A stretch of 64,000 nucleotides of DNA from TMP-86 sp039807285 (GCA_044226785.1 JBGAGK010000001.1:1-64000), one strand, 5' to 3'; counted from the first letter of the stretch, positions 45,828-55,345 are shown. Translations and numbers: made by a program. The notes: generated from the letters alone by a model not told the origin.

Positions 45828-48201
45828 AGCGAGCCACCCGGAAGCCCAGATCCGGCCGCGGGTTCGAGGCGCCGTCACGCCAGGTCAGCCGCAGTTCGGT
45901 GATCGAGGCGCTGCGAAAACTGGATCCGCGGATCACGTGTTCCTTGCCACCCGCGGGTCCGAGAGGATCGACCTCGCGTGCATCGGCATCAGCCGGCACC
46001 GCGCTGTACCAGTCGTTGACCCATTCGGATACGTTTCCTCCGATGTCGAACAGGCCGAGCGCATTGGGCGGGAACTTGCCGGGGGCGGTGGTGACAGCAT
46101 AGCCATCAGTGTAATCCGGCAGGGTCACATCGAGCACGGATCGCGCGGCGGTATCGGCATAATTGCCGCTTTCCGGCGGCACCGGCAACGATCCGCCCCA
46201 GGGAAACCGGAGCGCCGCCGCCTGGCCATCGTAGCGCGCGACGAACTCCCACTCCGCTTCCGTGGGCAGGCGATATCCGGTTCCCACCGGTGTGACGAGT
46301 TTCCAGTCGTCGCCCTGTTTGACATAGGCCGGCGGCAGTCCCTCCTGCCCACTCAGCCAGTTGCAGAAATCCACCGCCTCACTCCAGGTGAGGTTGACTG
46401 CCGGCTGGGTATCGAGATCCAGGGTCTTGCTGTGGAATACGCCCGAGGCGTGGGATTCACGGAAGCGCCGGAATTGAAGATTGGTGGTTTCCTTCGTCGC
46501 CATGTAGAACGGCCGGCGCAAGGCCACTCGACGCTGCACTTCGTTCGACCGACGCCCCGGGTCACGGCGATTGCTCCCCATCAGGTACTCACCGGAAGGC
46601 ATCAATCGCAACTCCATCCCCAGCGTGTTGTTCAGCACCGCAGGGAGCGCCGCCCGCGCCGATGTCCCGGCCGGCAGCAGCCGGAAGTTCACCACCTGCG
46701 GATCGGCGGGTCGGGGGGTGATGGTCGCGCGATAACTGTCAAAGCCTGGCTTTCGCACTTCCAGTTGCACCGTCGCGGCCGGCAACCTGAAGACCTGCCC
46801 GGCCTTGCCCAGCTCCCGACCGTCGGCGAAAACCACGGCATCGGCCGGTTCGCCGCGCACGCTGATCTCGCCCAGCACGGGCGTCAGCTCCAGCGCAAGC
46901 TTCGCGCCCGGTGCACTGCGAAGATCCACGCGCCGCATCACCGGCTCATAGCCCGCACGCTGCACGACAATTTCATAGGAAAGACCCGGCGGCAAACTCA
47001 TCTGCAGTGGCGTGCGCCCGCGATAGCGGCCGGCAACCGACACGTCCGCGCCATCCGGCACCGAGTTCACCGAAAGCCGCGCATCCGGTGCAGCCAATCG
47101 CACCGGGCCCACGGTCTGCGCCTCACCCCCATGGACCAGCACACTGCCCCGCCACGTCTTCAGGCCCGCAGAATCCAGTTCCAGTGACCGCAGTCCTGCA
47201 TCCAGATCCAGGGTCAGCGGCGTGATGCCGGCATCCGCTCCGTCCACACTCACCCGTGCGCCTGCCGGATCGCTCAGCACCGTGACCGCCGCCCATTGCG
47301 CGATCATCGCAGGCGTGACCACCTCGATCGCACCGCCGCCCTTCACCCACACAGAGGAGGTGTACGCGGCGTAGCGCGGCGCCTCGATGCGAAGTTGATG
47401 CCGGCCGGCCGGCAGGGTTGCCGGGTTGTCCTGCACGCGCTTTTCGTCCCAGTACACCACCGCCCCGGGAGGGAGCGATGCAATCTTCACCTGGCCTGGG
47501 GCCGGCAGCAGTTTCAGCTTCAGTTCCGTGGGCGAGGAAGCATCGAGGGTCAGCTTCTGTCGCAGCGGCAGGAATCCCTTCCTCGTTGCCTCGAGCCCGT
47601 AGGATCCAGGCAACAACCAATATCGCCCTGCCAGAAGCGGCTTGAAGCTTCCTCCCTGGATGGACACCTGAGTATCCGCCGGATCGGTCTGGATGCGCAG
47701 CCCGATGGCTCGGGCCCCGAACACGAAAACGCTCACCGCCGCCAGCAGCAGAACCAGCAGGCCCGATGCCAGCGGCCAGCGCTTTTTCCCCGGAGGCAGG
47801 GCCGCCCCTGGTGGTTGCGGAGCAAACGCGGCGCGATGCACAGGCAGGTCGGCCGGATCCGCATCCTGTTCATCGGCCGGAGCCATGACATCCGGCGGCG
47901 CCGTACGATTGTCGGCATCGTGCTGGATCTCGAGGTGCAGGGGCAGCACCGGCGGCACCAGCAGGGTTGCCTGGGGCAGGGTGAGGCGCATGCCCGGCAT
48001 GAGCCACTGTGGCCGCTCATCCGGACCCTCCCTTCGCAGAAACAGGCGCTCATCGCTTTGCCCAAGCCAGGCAAGCACTTCTCCGGCCGGCACCCCAGGC
48101 ACGAGCACCGCCGATCCCGGACCTCCGATCGAAACCGGAAATTCACTGGCGGCGAACAGCCGCTCGCCCAGCGGTTCACGCAGCCGGATGGGGTCGTTCA
48201 T
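45814..48201 (-). CDS. PEGA-repeat protein with C-terminal SUMF1 domain
   Basis: A 795-residue membrane protein. The N-terminal cytoplasmic part (about 130 residues) is weakly FHA-like. One helix follows (SGLLVLLLAAVSVFVFGARA), then five PEGA-type repeats (for example LPPGAVVYWDEKRVQDNP; DPAGARVSVDGADAGITPL; VPDGADVSVAGRYRGRTPL), and then a SUMF1 domain (MPSGEYLMGSNRR to DLGFRVARY). The two active-site Cys of true formylglycine-generating enzymes are absent in RGSSFRSASITELRLTWRDG, so this domain is more likely a binding or structural module. It lies between the kinase and the channel gene. Confidence 0.85.
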   Translation of the reverse strand: MNDPIRLREPLGERLFAASEFPVSIGGPGSAVLVPGVPAGEVLAWLGQSDERLFLRREGPDERPQWLMPGMRLTLPQATLLVPPVLPLHLEIQHDADNRTAPPDVMAPADEQDADPADLPVHRAAFAPQPPGAALPPGKKRWPLASGLLVLLLAAVSVFVFGARAIGLRIQTDPADTQVSIQGGSFKPLLAGRYWLLPGSYGLEATRKGFLPLRQKLTLDASSPTELKLKLLPAPGQVKIASLPPGAVVYWDEKRVQDNPATLPAGRHQLRIEAPRYAAYTSSVWVKGGGAIEVVTPAMIAQWAAVTVLSDPAGARVSVDGADAGITPLTLDLDAGLRSLELDSAGLKTWRGSVLVHGGEAQTVGPVRLAAPDARLSVNSVPDGADVSVAGRYRGRTPLQMSLPPGLSYEIVVQRAGYEPVMRRVDLRSAPGAKLALELTPVLGEISVRGEPADAVVFADGRELGKAGQVFRLPAATVQLEVRKPGFDSYRATITPRPADPQVVNFRLLPAGTSARAALPAVLNNTLGMELRLMPSGEYLMGSNRRDPGRRSNEVQRRVALRRPFYMATKETTNLQFRRFRESHASGVFHSKTLDLDTQPAVNLTWSEAVDFCNWLSGQEGLPPAYVKQGDDWKLVTPVGTGYRLPTEAEWEFVARYDGQAAALRFPWGGSLPVPPESGNYADTAARSVLDVTLPDYTDGYAVTTAPGKFPPNALGLFDIGGNVSEWVNDWYSAVPADADAREVDPLGPAGGKEHVIRGSSFRSASITELRLTWRDGASNPRPDLGFRVARYAGP

Positions 48202-48238
48202 GTCGGGCCGGACCGCCGGTCGAAGCCCACCGCAGCCC

Positions 48239-50782
48239 TCAAATCTGTTCCTCGCAACGGATATCGACCACCACGTCCTTCTCGCCAGGGACGACCTCGA
48301 TCTCGCGCCGCACATCGTGATAGCCGAGCCGCGTGCCCACCACGGTGTATCGCCCCGGCTTCAGACTCACCGACCGCTGCCCGAACCGTCCCAGCGCCCC
48401 GACCCGATAGATGGTCACGTCCGTGATGCCATCCGAGCGCAATGCCACTTGCACGGTCGACTGGTACAACCCGAGCAGGTCTCCCACCCGCGAGATCTGC
48501 CCGCTCAGGCGCGGCCCGCGCTCTTCCAGTCCTCGGGCCCGGCCCAGGGCCGCATCGGCGGCTTCACGCACATCACTGGCTGAAAGCCGTTCCGGGTGAT
48601 CGATGTATCCAGCCAGCTCCGTATCGAGCTGGAGCCGCCCCTGACTGCGCCGTGCGCCCTCCAGACCCAGCGCGAGCGTGCCATCGACGGCCAGCATCGC
48701 GCGATACGCATCCAGTGCCTCCTGCCACCGCTCGTTGCGCTCATCCTGCGCAGCCTCGGCCTTCAGCGCCTGCAACCGCTCGGTCACGCGCACATCGCTC
48801 AACTGCTGGTTGAGCCGATGGACATCGGCATTGTCCGGATGCATCTCCTGCGCGGCCGCCAGGGCCGTGATCGCGGCGCTGTAGCGCTTGTTGCGGATTC
48901 CTTCCAGTGCAGTCGCAAGCAATTGCGAGAATCGCGCATCGTCGGCCTGTCCATTGAGCCTGGCCAGCGCATCGTGAGCGGACGATGACCGGGGATCGAT
49001 CTGCAGCGCCGCACGGTATTCGCGTTGCGCGGCACCCGCATCACCGGCCTGCTCGGCCTTCGCACCGGCATTGACATGTGCGAACACCTGCTCGCACACC
49101 TGCGCACGCTCGATGCCGATCTTCGCGGCCTCATCATCCGGCTTCAGTGCGAGCGCATAGTTGTACTCGTTCAGCGCCTGCGGTGGCAGGCACTGCGCCA
49201 ACGCCGCATCGCCATCGGCAAGCGCCCGACGATACAGCTCCGGCATCGCCTGTTGCGTGACCTGCAGGGACTGCAGCGCCGAGCTGAAGTCGGCATGCGC
49301 GGTACCGAAGTCGCGCCGGTCGAAGGCCGCAAGACCCTGCTTCATTGCCTCCTCCCCCGCAACGAAGGTGGCAATCGGCCGCGCAGCAGCACCATGATCC
49401 CTCAATCCGGCTTCCAGCGACTGAGCCTGATCGCGGACCTGCTCGGCCGCCAGCTTCTGTTCGGCCAGACTCCTGAGCCCTGCGGGTGCGCTCGTGGCGG
49501 CCGGCGTGGTGGCGGCCGGTGCCCCTCGCGCGATGGGCGCGGGCTGCTGGATGAGTCCTGCACGGGATGCCACCGAGGCAACCTGCTCCACTGCCGCCTG
49601 CCTCATCTCCTCGGGCAGCCACACGAAAGCCGCGATTGCGGCTCCGAGCAGGATCATCAGCACGGGCCAGCGCCAGACGCTGGCGCGCGACTGGAATGGA
49701 GAGGCGCTGCTCACGCCCGGCCCCGGCACATGCTTCCATGCTGGAGTGTCCACCGCCAGCGGCACCGGTTCAACGGGCAGATCAACCACGGAGATCTGCG
49801 GTGGCGGTGGCGAGCTGCGCAGGATGATGGTGGGGTCCGACACCCCCATCCGGGGTTCGATTTCGATTGCGGGTCCGCCGGGGGCTGGTGCCGGGGATGC
49901 CGATGCGGGCGCTGCCGGGGCCAGCCCTGGCCTGACCCGGGGTGTTGGCCGCGGCTCCGGCCGGGCCGGCAGGATGACGGTCCGATGTGCATCGGGCATG
50001 CGCGGGGATGAAGCGATGAAGTCACCTTCCTGCTGCGGCGAGGTCGAATTCATCGGCACCAGCCGGTCGATGACCTGATCGAGCGACGGCCGGCGCGCGG
50101 GATCCGCGCTCAGCAGCGCCTGCATGATGCTCCGGGCCTCGAGCGGCATTCCATTGAGCGCGGGAGCCGGGCTCGAGGCGACCCCGGGATACCCGGGCGG
50201 ATAGCCTGTGGCGAGCTCGAACAACAGTGCGCCGAGGGCATAGCGATCGTCCTGCATCGAGATTGCGCCGCCCTTCAACCGTTCGGGGCTCGATGTGTAG
50301 GGCGATCGCCCATCGCCCGGCAGCCAGGGATCGGCCAGCACGGGGTTTCCCTGGGGATCACGCCTCAGGTTGCCCAGCTTCAGATCCCCGTGCACGAAAT
50401 TCTCGCGATGCAATTCCGCGAGGATCTGCACCACCTGCCCCAGCCATACCGACCATTTCTGGTAGGGCGCCCCGCGCAATCCGGCGTTGTCCTCCGGCAG
50501 GAAAGGCAGCTCCAGTGTGATCTGCTCACCCGCCGTGTGCACACCGAGAAGCGGCATGAATTGCGCAACATGCAGGGCGCGCCAGTCCGCCAGTCGCCTC
50601 ACCAGCAGAGGTGACGGCGGGCCCGCAGGCAGGAATTTCAGCGCCACGCGGGTTCCGGTGTTGCCCGTCGCCCCGTGCTTTTCGGCGAGCCAGACCGACG
50701 GCCGCCTGTCCACGGCCGGTGCCAGTTCCTTCAGCAGCCGGAACTGCGACAGCCACTGCTGGCCGGGCTCCAGCGCGATCAT
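48239..50782 (-). CDS. Membrane Ser/Thr protein kinase-like protein with TPR and PEGA regions
   Basis: An 847-residue protein. The N-terminal kinase domain has VALKFLPAG (ATP-binding Lys), ENFVHGDLKLGNL (catalytic Asp, Lys and Asn) and MQDDRYALGALLFELATG (the DxWxxG-like segment). The DFG motif is replaced by ADPWLPGD, which keeps the metal-binding Asp, and APE by SPE. A Pro-rich linker, one helix (PVLMILLGAAIAAFVWLP, about 370), TPR-like repeats (about 500-750) and a PEGA-like tail (LKPGRYTVVGTRLGYHDVRR) follow. It overlaps the upstream lipoprotein gene by 4 nt. Activity is plausible but not certain. Confidence 0.83.
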   Translation of the reverse strand: MIALEPGQQWLSQFRLLKELAPAVDRRPSVWLAEKHGATGNTGTRVALKFLPAGPPSPLLVRRLADWRALHVAQFMPLLGVHTAGEQITLELPFLPEDNAGLRGAPYQKWSVWLGQVVQILAELHRENFVHGDLKLGNLRRDPQGNPVLADPWLPGDGRSPYTSSPERLKGGAISMQDDRYALGALLFELATGYPPGYPGVASSPAPALNGMPLEARSIMQALLSADPARRPSLDQVIDRLVPMNSTSPQQEGDFIASSPRMPDAHRTVILPARPEPRPTPRVRPGLAPAAPASASPAPAPGGPAIEIEPRMGVSDPTIILRSSPPPPQISVVDLPVEPVPLAVDTPAWKHVPGPGVSSASPFQSRASVWRWPVLMILLGAAIAAFVWLPEEMRQAAVEQVASVASRAGLIQQPAPIARGAPAATTPAATSAPAGLRSLAEQKLAAEQVRDQAQSLEAGLRDHGAAARPIATFVAGEEAMKQGLAAFDRRDFGTAHADFSSALQSLQVTQQAMPELYRRALADGDAALAQCLPPQALNEYNYALALKPDDEAAKIGIERAQVCEQVFAHVNAGAKAEQAGDAGAAQREYRAALQIDPRSSSAHDALARLNGQADDARFSQLLATALEGIRNKRYSAAITALAAAQEMHPDNADVHRLNQQLSDVRVTERLQALKAEAAQDERNERWQEALDAYRAMLAVDGTLALGLEGARRSQGRLQLDTELAGYIDHPERLSASDVREAADAALGRARGLEERGPRLSGQISRVGDLLGLYQSTVQVALRSDGITDVTIYRVGALGRFGQRSVSLKPGRYTVVGTRLGYHDVRREIEVVPGEKDVVVDIRCEEQI

Positions 50783-52155
50783 GTGGGTCCCGATGGCGGG
50801 CCGGAAGCATCATGCGCCGCGGAGGAAGAAGGGGCGGCGCCCGGCAAGTCAGCCGTGCCCGGCGCAGCCGGTGTGCCCGACGCAGCCGGTGTGGCAGGTG
50901 CACCTGGTGCGGCAACCGGACCCGGTGTGCCCGACGCCACTCCGGCTTCCTCGGTGTAGATCTCGTGCAGCATCTTGCGCCACGTCACGTACTGCTGCTC
51001 GGCGGTGCCCGTCAGCTTGAGCGTACGACCTTCCACATCGACCACCTGTCCCTTCACATCCGCATCCAGCGATGCGGAAAGTTCCTTCAGGCTCGCCGTG
51101 TGATTCTTGGCTTCCGCGCTCTTCTTCAGACCTGACAGAACCGCATACACTCCGCCGACTGCCGCGGCAGTGCGGCCGATGCTCTCCGCCCGGCGGCAGC
51201 TGTAGTTGCCGCTGCCGCAGACACCGGGTGCAAAAATGCTGCCCAGCACGGCGGCGGCCCCCAGCACCGTGCGAGTACGCGCCTGACTCTTCAGTTTCTC
51301 CTCGGCCAGCACTTCGGTGTAGCTGTCACGGCGCCAGCCGTTGTAGGCTTCGCTCACCTGTTCGGAGAAGCCGGCGTACTGGTCGCTGACGGTGTCGATC
51401 AGGTCCGAGTCGCGATCGCGGATCTTGCGGACTCGCAGAAGCATCGGATCATTTTCCGCCGGCAAACGCTGGATGCGGGTGATGCCCTTCGAATCGCTGG
51501 CCAGATACCCTGCGAACCTGTCCGGCGCCAGATCCCGGGCGAATTTCAGTTCGGTGATCTGACGGATGGCCACGAGGTCGGCCGCGGACAATTTCTCGCG
51601 CGCAGCAAGGATGTCGTTGGCGATATGGACGAACAGGTTGGCGAACGGGTCACGGGCCCGGGCGGCCGCCGCATCATGGTAGGAAGCGATGTCCGCCTCG
51701 GCCTCATAGCGCCTGGCCAGCCATTTGCGGCCGGCACTGTCGTGAACGGCGATGTCGAGCTTGAGACGTGCGCCGTTCGACTCGACGATGTCACCGGTCA
51801 CCTGGATGTCCATGAACTGCACACTGTCGGGGATGACGCGCACGGCGCCCCATTGCCCGGATCCTGCCAGCGTGTCGCGCAGACCATTGGCGAGGAATCT
51901 CGCTTCGGTCCTGCGCACATCCGGATACAGGCGCCGCTTTTCCAGTTCGGCGGCGTTGTTCTCCAGCTCCGCGGGGATCCCGGTTCCCAGGACGTGAATG
52001 CCGATATCGAGCAGCTGCGATTCCGGAATCTGCGCTGTGGCAAGCGTCGCCTGAAGCTTTGGCTGCGGCTTCGTATCCTGGACCACGCAACCACCCAGCA
52101 GCGCGGCACACAGCGCCGCGGCAATCCAGGCAGGTTTCGATGCCGGTTGACTCAC
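50779..52155 (-). CDS. Lipoprotein of the kinase/stator cluster
   Basis: A 458-residue lipoprotein: lipobox ALLGGC near residue 23, then a folded part with LLDIGIHVLGTGIPAELENN, VRRTEARFLANGLRDTLAGS and QVTGDIVESNGARLKLDIAV, a long helical middle, a helix pair near 300-345 that includes a hydrophobic stretch, and an Ala/Pro/Gly-rich disordered tail. I recognise no named family. It is directly upstream of the kinase gene, overlapping by 4 nt. Confidence 0.72.
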   Translation of the reverse strand: MSQPASKPAWIAAALCAALLGGCVVQDTKPQPKLQATLATAQIPESQLLDIGIHVLGTGIPAELENNAAELEKRRLYPDVRRTEARFLANGLRDTLAGSGQWGAVRVIPDSVQFMDIQVTGDIVESNGARLKLDIAVHDSAGRKWLARRYEAEADIASYHDAAAARARDPFANLFVHIANDILAAREKLSAADLVAIRQITELKFARDLAPDRFAGYLASDSKGITRIQRLPAENDPMLLRVRKIRDRDSDLIDTVSDQYAGFSEQVSEAYNGWRRDSYTEVLAEEKLKSQARTRTVLGAAAVLGSIFAPGVCGSGNYSCRRAESIGRTAAAVGGVYAVLSGLKKSAEAKNHTASLKELSASLDADVKGQVVDVEGRTLKLTGTAEQQYVTWRKMLHEIYTEEAGVASGTPGPVAAPGAPATPAASGTPAAPGTADLPGAAPSSSAAHDASGPPSGPT

Positions 52156-52159
52156 AACG

Positions 52160-53083
52160 CTACCGCTTCACGCTGGTCTTGTAATCCTGGTATTCCTTCC
52201 ACAACTTCTCGCGCAGCTCCGGATCGGTTTCCTTCTCCGCTGCTTCGCGCAATTGCCTGGCCACCAGGTCATCGTCCTCACCTGTTCCGACGCCGGGTGG
52301 AATGCTGGCCGGACCCTTGCCAACTCCTCCGGGACCCGCACCTCCACCACCGCCACCCTTGTCGGACTTCAGATCGCCCGGGCGACGCGCAGTGGACCCG
52401 TCGCGCCCATCGGTATCGGCACGCATGTCGCCATCGCCACGTCGATCGCGCGCACCCCGGTCACTCCCTCCTGCGCCGGTGCCCGCATCGTCACCCGCAC
52501 CACCGCCGCCTTGTGCATCTCCCGATCGCGCCGTACGCCGATCCTCGCGCTCACGGGCGATTCGGGCCTGTTCCTTTCGTACCTGCGCATCGAAATCTCC
52601 CAACGAGGCATCCAGTTCGCGATCCACCGCCGCGCGCCGCTCCTCGGGCGTCCTGGGTGGCACGGATGGTCCGGCTCCCGAGCGCACGTCACCGGCCGTG
52701 GAAGAGCCCGAACCGGATCCGGTCCGGGCACCGGCGTCGGCTGCATTGCTGCCGTCGGTTGCTTTGCCAGCCTCGGCTGTGTTGCGGGCCTCGGCTGCCC
52801 TTCCAGTGTCAGCCTGTGCGCCCGGAGCGTCACCTGCGCCTGCATCCCTGGTCGCGCCGGCCGACCCGGCGGTACCCGGCTGCCCCCCAGGCCGACCGCC
52901 ATGCTGATCACCCGACTGCCCCCCCGGTAGCCCGGTGGACTGACTCCCCGGCTGCCCCCCAGGCGGCCCGCCCGGCGGCCCCCCCTGACCTCCCCCTCCG
53001 TTGGTCGAGGCACAGGCTGCGATCACGCAGGCAGCGGCAATCAAAGCCGAACAGCGCAAGGTTTTCCGGTCGATGGAACTCAT
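52160..53083 (-). CDS. Gly-rich low-complexity lipoprotein
   Basis: A 307-residue lipoprotein (lipobox VIAACA, near residue 24). Almost the whole mature part is Gly/Pro/Asp/Arg-rich and probably disordered (PGGPPGGQPGSQ at the start, GGGGGGAGPGGVGKGP later), with one helical segment, RRAAVDRELDASLGDFDAQV, and a helical end, EKETDPELREKLWKEYQDYK. Possibly a spacer that spans the periplasm or cell wall. It lies 4 nt upstream of the next lipoprotein gene. Confidence 0.65.
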   Translation of the reverse strand: MSSIDRKTLRCSALIAAACVIAACASTNGGGGQGGPPGGPPGGQPGSQSTGLPGGQSGDQHGGRPGGQPGTAGSAGATRDAGAGDAPGAQADTGRAAEARNTAEAGKATDGSNAADAGARTGSGSGSSTAGDVRSGAGPSVPPRTPEERRAAVDRELDASLGDFDAQVRKEQARIAREREDRRTARSGDAQGGGGAGDDAGTGAGGSDRGARDRRGDGDMRADTDGRDGSTARRPGDLKSDKGGGGGGAGPGGVGKGPASIPPGVGTGEDDDLVARQLREAAEKETDPELREKLWKEYQDYKTSVKR

Positions 53084-53101
53084 GGACAGATCACACCCGG
53101 T

Positions 53102-53803
53102 TCAGTGCCCGGTCGCCGAAGCCACCGGCCTGGCTGTCGCCTGGCCGTGCATGAAACTCTTCAATTGCGAGGACAGGCGATCGCAAGCCGTGCCCTGCAC
53201 GCGCGCGATGAAGGGCAGCGGCACGATGGCGCCCACCAGTGCCGAAGTGCCGGTGACATCGGTACTCACCGTGCCTGCCGATCGTGCCTGCTTCAGATCC
53301 CATACCGTTGCCTGATAATCCGATTCCTTTTCCCACCAGCCAAAACCGATGCATCCGGCGGCGCCTGGCGCGGCTCCGCAGGCAATGCTGCCGCCACTGT
53401 CGGTCTTGCGCGTCACCCCGTTGATCCAGACCACGTACCGGACTCCCGTCTCATCGAGCCGCTGCGCCACCTGCCTGTGCGCCAGCAGCTCCGAAACCGC
53501 CTCGGCGCGCACCGGCGCGATGCTCGGCTCGAACCATGGAAACATCTCGTTCACGAACTGGTCGTTGTCGTGCACCTTCATGCCATTCGCGCCGCGCCCG
53601 AGCTTGGCGCCCACGCAGTCCAGGAACTTCGCTTCAGTGCCGGCGCCGTCAGTCTGGGGCTTGGCGAGCACCACGATGCCCTCGTTCGGGGCGACCGCCA
53701 CGGGCATTTCGCGGACCTCATCGGTTCGCGCGCGCATGCAGGCGGAAAGCACTGCGGTGCACAGGGTGACGGCGAGAATCCGTACCGGAGGCGTCATGGC
53801 CAT
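53102..53803 (-). CDS. Lipoprotein, first gene of the kinase/stator cluster
   Basis: A 233-residue lipoprotein with lipobox TAVLSAC. The mature part has EGIVVLAKPQTDGAGTEAKF, MFPWFEPSIAPVRAEAVSEL and the segment YVVWINGVTRKTDSGGSIAC followed by GCIGFGWWEKESDYQATVWD. This pattern resembles a recurrent family of uncharacterised secreted proteins. The ATG at 53803 is chosen for the signal peptide. It is divergent from the DUF/sigma-factor operon, with a 216-nt region between. Confidence 0.68.
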   Translation of the reverse strand: MAMTPPVRILAVTLCTAVLSACMRARTDEVREMPVAVAPNEGIVVLAKPQTDGAGTEAKFLDCVGAKLGRGANGMKVHDNDQFVNEMFPWFEPSIAPVRAEAVSELLAHRQVAQRLDETGVRYVVWINGVTRKTDSGGSIACGAAPGAAGCIGFGWWEKESDYQATVWDLKQARSAGTVSTDVTGTSALVGAIVPLPFIARVQGTACDRLSSQLKSFMHGQATARPVASATGH

Positions 53804-54019
53804 TGGAGGCTTCCCGGAGCTACGTGGGTTTCGAGTATAAGGCAAGACCGCGAGTTCCCAAGGCCTGCCCGGCCGGGCCCGGAATGACCCGCAGCCGCGG
53901 GATGGACGTGTATGGACATCCAGTCGATATGCGTGCGGCCATGGAATCTTCCTTGCGCTGACCCCTTCCCTGCCCGTCATGCGATTCACGGATCGGGACC
54001 TTCAAATCCAGGAGTCGAC

Positions 54020-54757
54020 ATGAAAACCCTCGCAATCGCCGCATTCCTGTTTGCCAGCGCCTGTCAGGCGCAGGGCGTGGGGCGGCTCGCCCAGGTACAG
54101 ATCGTGGATCGTGACACCGGAGCCGCGCTCACGCTCCACCGCCATCGCGGCGAATGGTGGGTGGCCGGAAAGGCCGGCGGACGCTACGCCATCCGTGTGA
54201 GCAACCCGCGTGCCGGGCGGATGCTCGCGGTCATGAGCGTGGACGGCATCAACGTAATCACCGGGCAGGATGCCGGGTGGAACCAGAGCGGTTACGTGTT
54301 CGCACCCGGGGACCGGTATGAAGTGGCTGGCTGGCGCAAGAGCGACGAGGAAATCGCGGCCTTCGAGTTCACGGACCCTTCCCGTTCCTATGCGGCACTC
54401 ACCGGCCGGCCCGGCAACATCGGTGTCATCGGACTGGCCCTGTTCCGCGAGCGACCGCCAGGCACCGCAGCCGCCAGCGGTTCCACCGATGCGGGCCATG
54501 CACGGGCGGAATCCGGACCGGCGAGACCATCCCTGGGCACCGGACACGGCGAGCGGGAATACTCGCCCGCGGATACCACCCGCTTCGACCGCCTGGGCAA
54601 CACGCCCGATGAAATCATCCGCATCCGCTATGACAGCTACGACAACCTCGTGGCCATGGGCGTGATTCCGCGGCAACGACGCGTCCCGCCGGTGCCGGAT
54701 GCGTTTCCACAAGCACCGGCTGGCACCTATGTTCCGGATCCACCGGCAGGTGGCTGA
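54020..54757 (+). CDS. Exported protein of unknown function, upstream of the sigma factor
   Basis: A 245-residue protein with a signal peptide (LAIAAFLFASACQAQG). The conserved part, residues 20-155, has VQIVDRDTGAALTLHRHRGE, VMSVDGINVITGQDAGWNQS and GYVFAPGDRYEVAGWRKSDE, then TGRPGNIGVIGLALF. The C-terminal 90 residues are Pro-rich. It looks like a known but unnamed secreted family. It precedes the sigma factor by 12 nt and is in the same operon. Confidence 0.72.
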   Translation: MKTLAIAAFLFASACQAQGVGRLAQVQIVDRDTGAALTLHRHRGEWWVAGKAGGRYAIRVSNPRAGRMLAVMSVDGINVITGQDAGWNQSGYVFAPGDRYEVAGWRKSDEEIAAFEFTDPSRSYAALTGRPGNIGVIGLALFRERPPGTAAASGSTDAGHARAESGPARPSLGTGHGEREYSPADTTRFDRLGNTPDEIIRIRYDSYDNLVAMGVIPRQRRVPPVPDAFPQAPAGTYVPDPPAGG

Positions 54758-54769
54758 TAATGGGAGCCC

Positions 54770-55345
54770 ATGGACCTGCCGGTCGAGTCTGACGAGAACC
54801 TCATGATGCGTTTCGGGCGCGGTGAAGCAGCCGCGTTCGAAACGCTGTATCACCGGCACGAGTCACGCCTGTTCCGCTACCTGTATCGCCAGTTGCATGA
54901 TCAGGCCAGTGCCGATGACTTGATGCAGGAGGTGTGGTTCGCGGTGGCCCGAAATGCCCGGAACTACGAGCCCAGTGCCCGCTTCACCACCTGGCTGTTC
55001 ACCCTGGCGCGAAATCGCATGATCGACCTGTTGCGCAAGCGCCGGCCCGAACACAGCCTGGAGCAGGGCGCGGGAGAGGAAGATGAGCCGATGCGGGATC
55101 GGATGCCCGGTGATGCCCGCGAGGAACCGCTCCGGCAGGTCGAGTCGCAACAGGCCGGTCAGGCATTGATCGAGGCCGTGGAGCGTCTGCCGGCCGACCA
55201 GCGGGATGCCTTCCTGATGCAGGCAGAAGCGGGGTTGAGCCTCGATCAGATCGCGGAAGTTTCGTCTTCGAGCTTCGAGACAGTGAAGAGCCGCCTGCGC
55301 TACGCCCGGGCCAGACTCAGGCAGGCGCTGTGGGAGTACGCATGA
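54770..55345 (+). CDS. ECF-family RNA polymerase sigma factor
   Basis: A 191-residue sigma-70 family protein of the extracytoplasmic-function type. Region 2: FETLYHRHESRLFRYLYRQL, SADDLMQEVWFAVARN and FTTWLFTLARNRMIDLLRKR. Region 4: AVERLPADQRDAFLMQAEAG, LSLDQIAEVSSSSFETVKSR, LRYARARLRQAL. It overlaps the downstream anti-sigma-like gene by 4 nt (ATGA), the usual arrangement. Confidence 0.92.
   Translation: MDLPVESDENLMMRFGRGEAAAFETLYHRHESRLFRYLYRQLHDQASADDLMQEVWFAVARNARNYEPSARFTTWLFTLARNRMIDLLRKRRPEHSLEQGAGEEDEPMRDRMPGDAREEPLRQVESQQAGQALIEAVERLPADQRDAFLMQAEAGLSLDQIAEVSSSSFETVKSRLRYARARLRQALWEYA

Noticed and set aside
45814..48201. Formylglycine-generating enzyme activity for the SUMF1 domain
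   Set aside because: The required Cys pair is missing in the C-terminal segment.
52160..53083. Repetitive GGT/CCC-rich DNA that could look like a tandem repeat array or CRISPR
   Set aside because: It is the coding sequence of a Gly/Pro-rich lipoprotein; repeat units are irregular and no spacers are seen.
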